A stretch of 64,000 nt of DNA from Anticarsia gemmatalis (lineage: Eukaryota; Arthropoda; Insecta; Lepidoptera; Erebidae). Positions 24,208 through 36,300 of this stretch are shown here, piece after piece. The translations under genes were made by a program, and so were the position numbers. The notes below the pieces were generated by a model. That model was not told the origin of the DNA and made no database searches. It saw only the letters and a list, made by a program, of their open reading frames with translations. The stretch is taken from positions 14,859,001 to 14,923,000 of the forward strand of contig NC_134776.1 of NCBI RefSeq assembly GCF_050436995.1. The letters are read 5' to 3'. Numbering within the stretch: position 1 is the stretch's first letter; the number at the start of each line of letters is the position of its first letter.

Positions 24208-25291
24208 GACCGCTACCTAGCGTATTTACCTGTTTACCTTTATTCTACAGATCGATGAGTATGTAATACTGATAATATAATGTAATTATTATCATAAAGA
24301 TAGTACAAAAATGTGTCCCCCCTTCACCTACTAAGCTGATAGATAAGCCTTGAATCATTTAAATCTTACTCACGTGCAAGAAATCGTAATCAACTTATCA
24401 GTGGAATCTTAGCTAGGTATCTGTTTATGGTGTATAACACCGCCTTCTTTATTCACTATTTTAAAACATCCCGGTAATCCATTATTATTCGAAATTTAAA
24501 TTTTCTGTTCTTAATTTGGATGTAATTTTATCTGTATATTATAAGAACATATTATGTTGTATGACTATGAGTTGTCCAGGTACCATAGTACAAGCTCTAT
24601 TTAATTTGGAATCAGATGACCGCGTGTGTGTTGTTCTGAGACATTTATTTATTTGGTCTAGCTAGCTCATTCCGCCATCGTTATCGAAGCTTCAGCACAA
24701 TTCAGCTTTGCTGCTACTCCCAAGTACATAGACGTCCGTATATCAACAATAAATCTGTCTGTCCCCAGGGTGATATAAATTTCCTTTATGCATAATTTAT
24801 AACTAACAAGATACTTAACGTACCTACTTACATAATTAAAAAGATCTAGAACCATTTAGACCAATTTACCAATATCGTATTCAGATTTATTAAAATTAAA
24901 TATCGGATATCCTTTGTTTTTTATGTTGTTTGTTCTCTCGTGTTTACTCGTATATTGTGAGTTCAATGCCCTTACACATTAGGTATTCAAATGAAGAATT
25001 GCGTATCACAATTTAAATATAACGACAAAGAAAAGTAAGGTTACGATACTGTTTTCATGTAATACGGCTCTTCACATAGCGATTTCTTAATCCAGATTTT
25101 CTTACGCAACTCGCTAAATTAATATGTCCTTTTTGTTCATATTAAGATGAATTTTGGAGAATAGATCTATGTTTGGCAATTAGACTATGGTCACGAAGAT
25201 GTTTTAAGCTAAAATTGATTCCACTCCCTTAACAGTCGAATTATTTTGAAATAGATAGGTGCATCGTATTTTATCAGAGTCAAAAAATACG
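24208..25291. other. gene-free DNA
   Basis: No gene, RNA or bounded repeat recognised. Confidence 0.35.
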
Positions 25292-25299
25292 ATCTCACA

Positions 25300-25488
25300 C
25301 AGTGGCGTATCTATACCGTTCGAGGCCCGTGGCAAATTCATCAGATGGACCTCCTCCCCCAGTATGGAAAAGCTTAAATGTGTGATAAATAAAAAAAAAT
25401 GAGTTAGGATTTTCCTCTGATCAGGGGCCCCTTCCGGCTGGGGGCCCGTGGCATTTTGCCGACTTGCCACCCTGTAATTACGCCACTG
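25300..25488. mobile_element. hAT-type MITE, 189 bp, perfect 8-bp target duplication
   Basis: Terminal repeats CAGTGGCGTA and TACGCCACTG are flanked by the exact direct repeat ATCTCACA at 25292-25299 and 25489-25496. Eight-base duplications with CAGNG-type ends are diagnostic of hAT transposons. The body contains 'gggccccttccggctggggg' and has no coding capacity. Confidence 0.9.
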
Positions 25489-25496
25489 ATCTCACA

Positions 25497-28400
25497 CATA
25501 CCAAATAAAATATTTACTAGCCAGAGCTTTATAGGATCTAGAAGTATCACAAATAGATTGCCAATGAAAAAATCAAACAAAAACCTATTTTTGGTACATA
25601 TTATAAATAATCTTTATGACATTGAAGATTATTTTCAAATATTAGTTGAAGATATACCGTCTTATTCGTAAAAATATATGAAGTTATGAAAGGCTTATAA
25701 AGTGTTTTGTTTCTTTCACTCCTTAGCGAAATGAAAAAGAGAAAACATATTATAGTAGCTTTTTAACTAAAATAGGTTTATAGTGTGTTTATGAATAAGA
25801 GGGATAATCTTTTTATAACTTATTCCTATATATTGCCTGAAAATTTGTGATGATTGCCAAAGGTTGTTGATGTTGTCAAAAAAACAAATATTGCGCGACG
25901 TATAGGCTGTGAGTTCGGGCAGAACAATGTCGGCCGGGTCTCCTACACACGTATAATTATTATCTGAATTTCCCACGTTTCGGTTCTAGGACAAGTGACA
26001 ATGTATAATGGACAACTTCATTACAAATAATTGTTACGCAGATATATTGTATGATTACGGGTGGAAAATTGCTGAAATGATGGGAGAACTCCGACTTAGG
26101 GTCTTGACATCCCATTTCCTATTATTGCAAAGCACTGCAAACTTACAAAATAGTACAAAAATATTTAGACACTCGCCATCTGGGTTTAAGTTCCGTTTTT
26201 CGAACGCAGAACATTATGCCACTTATTAAATCTGGTATTCCTGAGTTAAGTATACTGGCTACCTTTTGCTTCAACCGCGACAAACTCAATTATTAGTCGT
26301 ATTCGTATAAAACCTCAGAAGTCTCATACGAGCAGATATACATATATATATTTTTAAACTGTACTCAGTATTTTTTGCGGCCTCTTGTTTCAAATCTTAA
26401 ATCGTTCTGAAAAAAAGACACGTGTTTTCGTTCACAACATTCTTCCATGTACAAAAATAATCACAATTAAAACGTGTTTGTACCAGTAAGGCCAAAATCA
26501 GTTTTGTTTTAAATTTGCCTGGCCTTTTGTTATCACTACGATAAAGTTTACCAATGGTAAACTCGCCGATAAAAATGTATGACTATTGATCTTGTACATG
26601 CATATTTGTAAGCTATTTTCCTTATTAACATGTTTATAAAGAGTTTTCGTATTTTTATCACTTATCTGTTATATTAAAGACTCCGCCCTCGGCTTCGCCC
26701 GCGTGGAGTATATACACGTTTCTAATTTCCAAAAATCCTGTCATGGTGCTCCTCTACGCTATATAAGGAATCTTCATATCAAAATAAAATTTTCTACGCT
26801 TAGTTTTTTCAGCTGTGTGTTATTCATCAGTCACTCAGTAAAGGAAGAGTTTGACATAAATATTGATTGATATACACAATAATACACATTTATATAAAAA
26901 AACAGCAGCAAAATCCCTTCCCACAAACCAAATCTATATCCTTTTACCCAAACTGTCGCTGCACTTCGAAAACCAGGAAGAAGAGTAAAGATACAAATAA
27001 TTCAACAATTGAATAAGAATTTTCATGGACGTTTCATGAATAACATAAGTTATTTTTCAAAACACTAATTTACATATGTATGACGATATGTTACCATTAT
27101 TATAGTAACTTATTAGCAGAGTATGTACTTACACACGTATCTGTGACGTAGAGACTATAGTCATCCGAATGTCGCTCTATTTCATCATTCATCGATATTA
27201 CATCAGATTTAGGTGAACAAGCATGCTAAAATGATATACCTACGTAGGTCACCTTCATATTTTGTAGTTTACCCTAGAACTCCTGCCTGCTACATTGATA
27301 ATATTCAGGTTTTAAAATGTGACAAACATACAAATAAAATATTTTTTTTTATTGATATCACTATGAGATTGCTTTAAAAATGGCAAATAGTATGTTACTA
27401 AGAACTCAGCCTTAGTCCTATGTACGACCTACCTAGTAAACCAAATGTGTCTTAATTTTTTTCTGAACAATGTCATGTCATCTGTCTATACGTAATGTGT
27501 AATACATGATAATGATAACATCTTTACAATTTACACACGACATCAAGTTGTGACAACTTTTTAGCGTCGTTATCACTTCTATTAGAGCATTCCGTTGAGT
27601 CAGGACCACGCTTCTGAAATACTCAGGGGTTAAAACATGCTAAATGATATTTCAAATATTGGTAAGCAAAACATAATACAGCTTGTTTTTCGGCAAACAG
27701 GAAATAAGTACGTAGGATGACTTCGACCCTGACCATAAAATAAAAAGCAAAGCATAAAAAAATAATAAAAGAAAAATTTAAACTGAGAATGATATCACGA
27801 ATTCCTATTTAGCTTCCTATCTTTGGTAACTGATTTAAGTATTTTCAAAATAAAACAAAACGAAGTGATTGGATTACTGAAACTACTTCTTTAAATAAAA
27901 TCAGAATTTTGAGCTAAACCTAAAGAAGTTGAACAAAGTTTAACATCTCTCTTGGTGGTCATTCACTTTGCAAAATTATTGAGCAAACATGGTGTATAAA
28001 ACATAGGTTGAGTTGAGTTCATTTGAGAGTCATTTGCCGGTCGGTAATTAGATCAATGAAATAAGCGTCCTATTTTATGACAATAAAAGACCTTACTGGG
28101 CATTTAGGTACCACATTGTACACTGCGTGTTGTAGGTCAAAAACCACATTAAAACAGTTTTATATTTACTTAATCCATTTGCATATCGTCATCGGCATTG
28201 TTCATAATCGCCACGCCCCCCGTCCGTCTTCGCCCGCACAATAACTCGTGATAAAAATAATGTTTTCTTTGGTTAATCAGCAAAACTAGATTGAAAAATT
28301 TAAGTTATCAAGGTTTCAAAGATATTGAGGTAGGTATTGTGCGTTCCTTTACGGACTTAATGTTTGTCAATGGTTGATAAAAATGTTCGTATGAGGTATA

Positions 28401-30780
28401 AGGACAAAGATTTTGTTTTAGCTATATTTAATTTTTTTGAAAAGGGTGTAAACAAATTACATGATTGAAATGTAGGTTTAAAATACCGGCAGCAAATATG
28501 TTAAGCAGACATAGGAAATAGTAGCTCCTAGGCAAGCAAGTACACAAAATGAGGCCAGTTCTTTTAACTAACAAGCAATATCCTGTTGATTGGCTTGGTT
28601 TGTGATCTTACAGCCAAATTTAAAAAAATACATTGCCCTATCTACCTATAGTCCTTTTTGGATCTCCTGCAGGTTCTTTAACTGATATCGCACATTTTTT
28701 TAGCCGTTTTATTATACGCTTAAGTTTAAAAACTTAGCTTTGGCCAGTTAAGTAATTTTTGACCTTCAAGTCACCTCAAATTTTCTAGTTCAAGATCCAT
28801 AGAATAACATATTTATTATAATCTATTTTTTAAAGTGTCGTGGTAGGAGTGACTGATATACTTTTTATCGAATAGACTAAAATACCTATATTACAATTAA
28901 AAAAACGGATTGTTTATCGAGGCTTGTTTTACTTAAAACCGAACCAGATTAAGGTTAATCTTGAATAGTAATAATAAATAATGTGTTAATCTTATCGTCC
29001 ACTAAGTATAACAGCTTTATCTCACACAAATATTTTTCTTACATAATAACAATTAGGTACTATGGTATGTTGTTAAAACTGCCGACATAAAAAATATTTT
29101 AAAAATTTATACGACACCAAAGAAAAAAATAAGAAATACGCAGAAGCAAGACTATATAATAAAACGTTTTAGGATAACCTTTTCCAGATCGGAATGCTTT
29201 AAAGTTGTCCGTTTTAGTTCTTTAAGTATAAATAGAATTTAGCGATAATGTGCAGTTGTCAATTATCTAATATTATGCTATGAATACCTACTGATATTAA
29301 AGTTACTAACTTGAGTAAAACACACGGAGTATAAAAAAATGTGATTGACATTGACAGTATTGGTTCAGATTATGGAAAAAGCTTTACGTAATTTTTCCAA
29401 ATGCATGGACACCTCTCTGTTTGTGAAAATTGCTACCTTTTATAGGTAGTTATTCCCTCTCATTGACGGACATACTGAGCATGGATTTGAAAACTCTCTA
29501 ACAACAATAATCGAATAAAGCAGTTAAGTTTAGTATGCAATTTACTGGCTAAGACAATGTAGACACATCTATTACGATAATAAACATATTGAAATGCGTG
29601 TCATGTTACTTAGGTACATTAAATTACGGTCTATTAAGTCTATTAATATTTTTAAGAGTAGCGAGGACAGAGAACATAATATATTTTTTATGGATTTTAT
29701 TATTATTTATTTGATAAGGGCCGTCTTCATTTTTTCTTTCTTTTGGCGAGGTTATCTGTGAAAATTAGAAAATATTACCTATGTCAGGAATTTAAAATCC
29801 TCGTAGCTATTGTAGATCAGAGGCTTCCCATTTTGTAAAACAATTAAGTACAAGACTTATTCTCGATAAAATCATCAATCGCTACATTTTTCCGAAAATT
29901 TTGGACAAAAACTAATAATTACATAGGTGCACAAGCATGTCTTTATTGTGTACATAGGTATATTTTAATTTTTATTATCTTTACAATTTACATTGCTTAT
30001 ATTGTAGTGCGACTGACCCATGTTTTTTTTTATAAGATTACAGAAATTTACAGATTGGGCTAGGTCCAAACTCCATTAGGTCTTATGTCATTTGATATCA
30101 GATTGTACATAAAATATTGATTAAATATATTTTGGTAGGTAATTATGTTATTGCTACATACCTAACTCAAATTCGAGATAATAATATTATAGTGTTTCTT
30201 GTCTACATAATAGGTACGTAGTGCTTAAACATGTATGAGCTAGAGATACTGTCATGCAGAAACTAGATTAAATGTGGATTTCTACGCAAAAAAAGTAATG
30301 AAGCTTATGAAGTTTATTTAGGTTTGCTACCTAACTAACATAGGTACCTACTTGGAAAAGTTAGATGGTCACCTAACGGTGGAAATTGGAATGGTAATTA
30401 TTAATAAAAAATCTTAATGTCACACAATTCAGATTCTAAAATATCTAAACTCCCGCCAAAAAAGAAAAAAAAAACTTTTTTTAAATTTTGACTGACGATT
30501 GATTTTTCTATTGATAGTATTGATATTGACATTAATGACGTTTAATTATTATTATGGTCTACAATTTTTGACTACGAAATGAAAACAATTGACCATCTTT
30601 AAAGAGTTTTTTTAAAGCTTGCTTAAAGAATAACATAAAACAATGTAGATGATTATTTAGTTTTATTGTTTTAGTAAATAAGTGTGATATGAACTTGCAA
30701 GGGACGCGTTTTAAGTACATATGGACAAAGTATATCGGTCACCGGTCGCACTTGTTTGGCATGATAGTTGTTTATCGCTG
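25497..30780. other. 5-kb gene-free interval upstream of catalase
   Basis: I see no supported gene. A short retroelement scrap ('ctcggcttcgcccgcgtgga') lies near 26688-26710. The rest is AT-rich without bounded repeats I can define. Distal regulatory DNA of catalase cannot be excluded. Confidence 0.35.
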
Positions 30781-30789
30781 GAAATTCAA

Positions 30790-30795
30790 TATAAG
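30790..30795 (+). promoter_or_regulatory. possible TATA box of catalase
   Basis: The sequence TATAAG lies about 100 bases before the catalase ATG at 30893. If used, transcription would begin near 30815-30825 and give a short 5' UTR. This is positional inference only. Confidence 0.3.
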
Positions 30796-30892
30796 AGGAG
30801 CGAACGGCGCCCAAGCGGTATTTGTGTCCACGACTCGCGCTCAGAGCAGTGCGCCGCTCTCTCTCACGGACAACGTACGCTTCTACACCAAA

Positions 30893-33016
30893 ATGGCTTC
30901 AAGAGATCCTGCCACCGATCAACTTGTTAACTACAGGAAAACCCTTAAAGTAAGTGGTTTATTTGTACAGTGTATCAGTGAACATTATGTGTCATTAGTA
31001 TAATCACAAAATTTCGACAGTAATTTGCTGTTGTTGCATTCACAAGCGGACTGTCCTGCATGTAATTAATTATGAGCAATTTACGCCGAATGTACTTTGA
31101 CTGACAAACAACACATATTTTGATACTCACTGGCTATTTGCATTTAATTTTATTGTGTTTCAAGCTGAGCATTGTATGTTTATTTGTGGTATCAAAGCTT
31201 CACATCAATAAGTTGATCTTTGTACCACTTTGTTTTTATACTACTTACTTATACATAATGTCACACAGATAAGTTTGTGTAAATAACTTGTATACCACAT
31301 TTATCACAAGTGAGCTAAGAGACTAAAATCATTTTATTAAAGTGTGTAGTGTGTGTCAATGACTGCAAGAGAACATGTTTGTTATTATGTCAATACTTGA
31401 ACCTTGTTTGATGCTCACCTTGTGGTGCATTGCGAATTAACATTTTACATTCACTATTATATATATTATACATATGTGTTGCCCTAGTTATATTTGACCC
31501 TTGGATAAATATAGCATCAATTAACATTATGTTATTACTTTATTTTCAGGATGGTCCTGGTTACATCACTACTAAAGCTGGAGCACCAGTTGGAGTCCAG
31601 ACTGCTCTACTGACTGTAGGAAAGAATGGCCCACCTCTACTCCAGGATGTTAACTTCCTCGATGAGATGTCTGCTTTCGACAGAGAGCGCATTCCTGAGC
31701 GTGTGGTGCACGCCAAGGGAGCCGGAGCATTTGGTTATTTTGAAGTGACACATGATATCACCAAATACACTGCTGCCAAGATTTTTGAAACCATTGGCAA
31801 GAAAACTCCATGTGCTATCAGGTTCTCTACTGTTGGTGGTGAAAGTGGCTCAGCTGATACTGTGCGTGATCCTAGAGGTTTTGCTATGAAGTTTTACACA
31901 GATGATGGCAACTGGGATCTTGTTGGCAACAACACTCCTATTTTCTTCATAAGGGATGCTTCTCTCTTCCCCAGTTTTATCCATACCCAGAAAAGGAACC
32001 CTGCTACACATTTGAAGGACCCAGACATGTTCTGGGACTTCATCACTTTGAGGCCAGAGACTGCCCATCAAATTGTGTACTTATTCGGTGACCGTGGACT
32101 TCCTGATGGTCACAGACATATGAATGGATATGGCTCCCACACATTCAAGCTGGTTAATGCTCAAGGAGTTGCTCACTGGGTTAAATTCCATTTCAAGACT
32201 AACCAGGGTGTGAAGAACTTGACTGTTGAAAAGGCTAATGAATTAGCTTCTTCTGATCCAGACTATGCTATCAGAGACCTGTACAATGCTATTGCTAGGG
32301 GTAATTGCCCATCATGGAACTTGCACATTCAGATCATGACCATGGCTCAGGCTGAGAACTGCAAGTTCAATCCGTTTGATGTGACCAAGGTGTGGCCCCA
32401 TGCTGAATACCCATTGATTCCTGTTGGAAAAATGGTTTTGGACAGGAACCCCAAGAACTACTTTGCTGAGATTGAGCAGCTGGCTTTCAGCCCAGCCAAT
32501 TTGGTGCCTGGCATTGAGCCCTCTCCTGACAAGATGTTGCAAGGTCGCTTATTCTCATACAGTGACACTCATCGCCATCGTCTTGGAGCTAATTATCTGC
32601 AAATTCCTGTTAACTGCCCTTACCGTGTGAATGTATCCAACTATCAACGTGATGGACCACAAAACATCAGGAACCAGGATGGTGCACCAAACTACTTCCC
32701 CAACTCCTTCTCAGGACCACAGGAGTGCCCACGCGCCCAGCGTCTGCAGCCAAGATACAATGTCAGCGGCGATGTCGACAAGTACGATAGTGGCCAGACC
32801 GAAGACAACTTCTCTCAAGCTACATTGCTTTACAAGAATGTGTTTGACGATGCTCAGAAGCAGCGCACTGCTGAGAACATCGTCGGTCACTTGAAGGACG
32901 CAGCTGGATTTATCCAAGAGAGAGCTATTAAGATGTTCACGCAAGTGCACCCTGAATTAGGAAGCAAGATCGCTGCTGGACTCGCACCATTCAAGAAGTA
33001 CCACGCTAATTTGTAA
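30893..33016 (+). CDS. Cat: catalase, 2 coding exons
   Basis: Exon 1, 30893-30949, encodes MASRDPATDQLVNYRKTLK and ends at AAA|GTAAGT. Exon 2, 31550-33016, follows TTTTCAG. Total 507 aa, the usual length for animal catalases. It breaks down hydrogen peroxide in peroxisomes using heme. The active-site block FDRERIPERVVHAKGAG carries the essential His (about residue 73). The distal Asn lies in GNWDLVGNNTPIFFIRD (about 146). RLFSYSDTHRHRLG carries the Tyr heme ligand (about 356). The C-terminus HANL resembles the atypical peroxisomal signal KANL of human catalase. The start is chosen because MASRDPA aligns with other catalases. The same frame stays open upstream to an ATG at 30689, adding 68 residues (see findings). 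No frameshift or missing catalytic residue was seen. Confidence 0.98.
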
Positions 33017-33203
33017 AATCATAATAATATTACTGAAAGGTGCTATTTTATATTAGATACTAAGCAAACAAGATTTGTTATATTGAATCTTGAAGGGAAA
33101 CTTGGGTCTTTTGTAAAATGTTAATGGCTATACACCAAAATTCCATTTTTTATGTAGTAAATCATCTTTATCTCAGAAGATGTTCTGATTGCTGCTCTAC
33201 TAT

Positions 33204-33253
33204 AATAAATCTGTGACTGTCTTAATAAATTTATTGTTATTTATAAAAATAAA
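33204..33253 (+). terminator. candidate poly(A) signals of catalase
   Basis: AATAAA occurs at 33204-33209, 33224-33229 and 33248-33253, about 190-240 bases after the stop codon. Any of them could be used. Confidence 0.55.
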
Positions 33254-33841
33254 ACATTTTATAAAATAATGTCATTTGTTTTTTTTGTTGTGAACTTAGT
33301 AATTGATGTGTACTCAATGCAAACTAACAATTTTCTTAGAAATGTCAGCTTAGTTAACCATATTAAATAGTTAATGCGAATTTATTGTTATCTCTCCACG
33401 ATAAGTAGACATATTGATAAATAACAATTTACGTCTGTTGTTTTCAAAGAGTATTCACCTTATTATGCTCCAGCTATATGTTAGTAAAGTTATGTTTTAT
33501 GAAATCGCGGATTTAAACATTCTTGTTTTCTTTACACAAGATAACTAAATGCGTCATTCGTATTGTGATAATTATTTGTGTTGCTTTATAACATGTATAT
33601 ACTTACTTATAGAACATTCTTATTTGTTTAGGTAAATAGGTACCTAGTTATTCTTATGAGTAACCTTGTTGAGTTTTTGTTATTAAACCTCATTATCAGC
33701 AATTTCATGTGTGATAAAGGGGACATGTCCGTATCGATAATACTATAGATATCGTAATGAACATGAACTAAATAATAAAAACTATGCACGTCATCATTTT
33801 ATGACCTCCGATAATGTTGGTATACTATGTAGCCATTGCCA
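33254..33841. other. gene-free DNA
   Basis: AT-rich sequence downstream of catalase with no recognised feature. Confidence 0.35.
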
Positions 33842-33953
33842 TGTTGCTGTTCCACTGCTGAGGAAGGGTCTTCTCAAGCCCTGCTTCACAGTTAAGTAAA
33901 TACTAAATATCAATTAAAAGCGGTAATGTATGTGACAAATTAGTTGGTTCACC

Positions 33954-34140
33954 AGATTCTGTGGCGCTTTGATAAGTGAGCTACTGACGTGCAAAGGTCT
34001 CGGGGTTCGATTCCCGACGGGGCATACTATTGATTCCAGAGTTTAGCAGTCAATCATTCCCTTCGTGTCTCTGAGAGCATGTTAAATCCTGACCTCTTAC
34101 GGGTCGTGTTGGTTACTTACTTGTCCCACATACTTACATA
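33954..34140 (+). mobile_element. tRNA-derived SINE fragment
   Basis: Head 'attctgtggcgctttgataa' with a B box GGTTCGATTCC at 34004-34014 resembles the other tRNA-headed SINEs of the window. The body differs and fades out near 34140. The sequence before the B box does not fold as a tRNA, so I do not call a tRNA gene. LINE scraps lie on either side (33842-33890 and 34385-34465). Confidence 0.55.
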
Positions 34141-34195
34141 AATAATTAATTATTCTTCAACTGGAACATTCATACATACTTAACCCATTCAGGTA

Positions 34196-36300
34196 CAACA
34201 TAATGGACCGTGAATATGATGCTGTAAATCGGTGAATGAAGCTTTCCATTCACTGTCCAATATCCTTACGTTGGTGTTGAGTCGTGAATACGATGCATTT
34301 ATTTGGTGTAGTGTGAGTCGATCATAAGACTGCTAGTATTAGCATTACTGCTTTATTATTAGGTAAATAATGTAATAAATAGGACCGAGATCTGTCCCAC
34401 TGCCACGCATGGGTCTCCTCCTGAAATGAGGGAAGTGCCAAGTGGGGGTTGAGAACCTTTATAAGAGTTACAACAAATGGACTGTGACGAAGACTACTAA
34501 TACTTCTGTTTTAATGAATAGGTACTAGTATAAGCAGACCTTACCAAATTATGTTGAATGTTGTTGAAAGCTTTCTATTCTTTGTCCGTCTGGTAACCCA
34601 GTTACTATATGATGGACGCTGTCTGTTCAAAATCCAATTGCTGGTGTTCTGTTATTACAATATGTTGGACAGTGTATAGAACGCTGTAAGTCGAAAACAC
34701 TGTAAAGCTTTCTGTTCTTTGTCCGTCTGGTAACCCAGTTACTATATGATGGACGCTGTCTGTTCAAAATCCAATTGCTGGTGTTCTGTTATTACAATAT
34801 GTTGGACAGTGTATAGAACGCTGTAAGTCGAAAACACTGTAAAGCTTTCTGTTCTTTGTCCGTCTGGTAACCCAGTTACTATATGATGGACGCTGTCTGT
34901 TCAAAATCCAATTGCTGGTGTTCTGTTATTACAATATGTTGGACAGTAAATATAGAACGCTGTAAGTCGAAAACACTGTAAAGCTTTCTGTTCTTTATCC
35001 ATCTGGTAACCCAGTTACAACATGATGGACATTTTCTGTTAGTCCATAGACAAATAGCTGGTGTTCCATTATTACAATAATAATGTTGGACAGTGAATAG
35101 AACGCTGTAAGTCGAAAACACTGTAAAGCTTTCTGTTCTTTATCCATCTGGTAACCCAGTTACAACATGATGGACATTTTCTGTTAGTCCATAGACAAAT
35201 AGCTGGTGTTCCATTATTACAATAATAATGTTGGACAGTGAATAGAACGCTGTAAGTCGAAAACACTGTAAAGCTTTCTGTTCTTTATCCATCTGGTAAC
35301 CCAGTTACAACATGATGGACATTTTCTGTTAGTCCATAGACAAATAGCTGGTGTTCCATTATTACAATAATAATGTTGGACAGTGAATAGAACGCTGTAA
35401 GTCGAAAACACTGTAAAGCTTTCTGTTCTTTATCCATCTGGTAACCCAGTTACAACATGATGGACATTTTCTGTTAGTCCATAGACAAATAGCTGGTGTT
35501 CCATTATTACAATAATAATGTTGGACAGTGAATAGAACGCTGTAAGTCGAAAACACTGTAAAGATTTCTGTTCTTTGTCCGTCTGGTAACCCAGTTACAA
35601 CATGATGGACGCTTTCTGTTAGTCCATAGTCAAATAGCTGGTGTTCCATTGTAACAATATGATGGACAGTGAATAGGATGCTTTAAATCGAATGACACTG
35701 GCAATGATTTTCCGTAGCTTTCTTTTCACTATTTGTTATCTTTCTCGTAAATTTTATTAAGATGCAGTGTAAAGAGCCCTATGCTTAGATCGGTGGCCAC
35801 ATCTGCATTTACTTATTTGTTAAAGCTGTCTGTTCATTGTCCAATTGCTGGTATCCCGGGTAGTTACTTTATAATGGACCGTGAACAGGACGCTTTATTA
35901 ACTCGAATGACTCGGCAATGATTTGTCGTAGCTTCCTGTTGGTTATCTTCTAGATATCTTAAAAGTTACGAAAAGATGCAACCTGTAGAGGCCTATAATG
36001 CATAGATCGGTGGCCACACCGGCATTAATTTTTCATAGTAAAGCTTTCTATTCATTATCCGACTGCTGATACTACCTCTGTGCTGTGGCGCGAAAGTAAG
36101 CTATACTAATTAGCGTGGGCAATTTAAGGTAAGGCCTGCTTACTTTAAGGTAAGGACACTTTAGTGGTAACGCTCTGCCTGATTTAGTATCTCGATACTT
36201 ACAACAAGATGGACCGTGAATAGGACGCCTTAGGTCACCGAGTCGACGGGCTAGCAGGTTACACACGGATCGATAACGGACTCATCCATTAATCACGTGA
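34196..36300. repeat. degenerate flanks of the tandem array, longer ancestral unit
   Basis: Diverged units extend both sides of the homogeneous core. At 34196-34330 there is 'ataatggaccgtgaatatga'. From 35700 onward a longer unit recurs, with 'atcggtggccaca' at about 35791 and 36006, and 'aaagctgtctgttcattgtc' at 35822. The core thus seems to have amplified from part of an older ~220-260 base repeat. Confidence 0.65.
34566..35705. repeat. tandem array, eight copies of a 137-145 bp unit
   Basis: Units begin at the word 'aaagctttctgttcttt' (or close variants) at 34566, 34704, 34841, 34980, 35125, 35270, 35415 and 35560. The first three periods are 137-139 bases; from 34980 on each is 145. The two length classes differ in fixed words (for example 'ctatatgatggacgctgtct' against 'caacatgatggacattttct'), and copies within a class are almost identical. 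This indicates recent, separate amplification of two variants. The array is non-coding; overlapping minus-strand open frames only reflect a stop-free period. Confidence 0.92.

Noticed and set aside
34879..35649. Overlapping minus-strand ORFs of 64-95 codons with the same sequence
   Set aside because: They repeat every 145 bases, exactly the period of the tandem array, and only show that one frame of the unit lacks stops.
34196..35705. CRISPR-like array
   Set aside because: Units are 137-145 bases of continuous repeat without unique spacers, in a eukaryotic genome.
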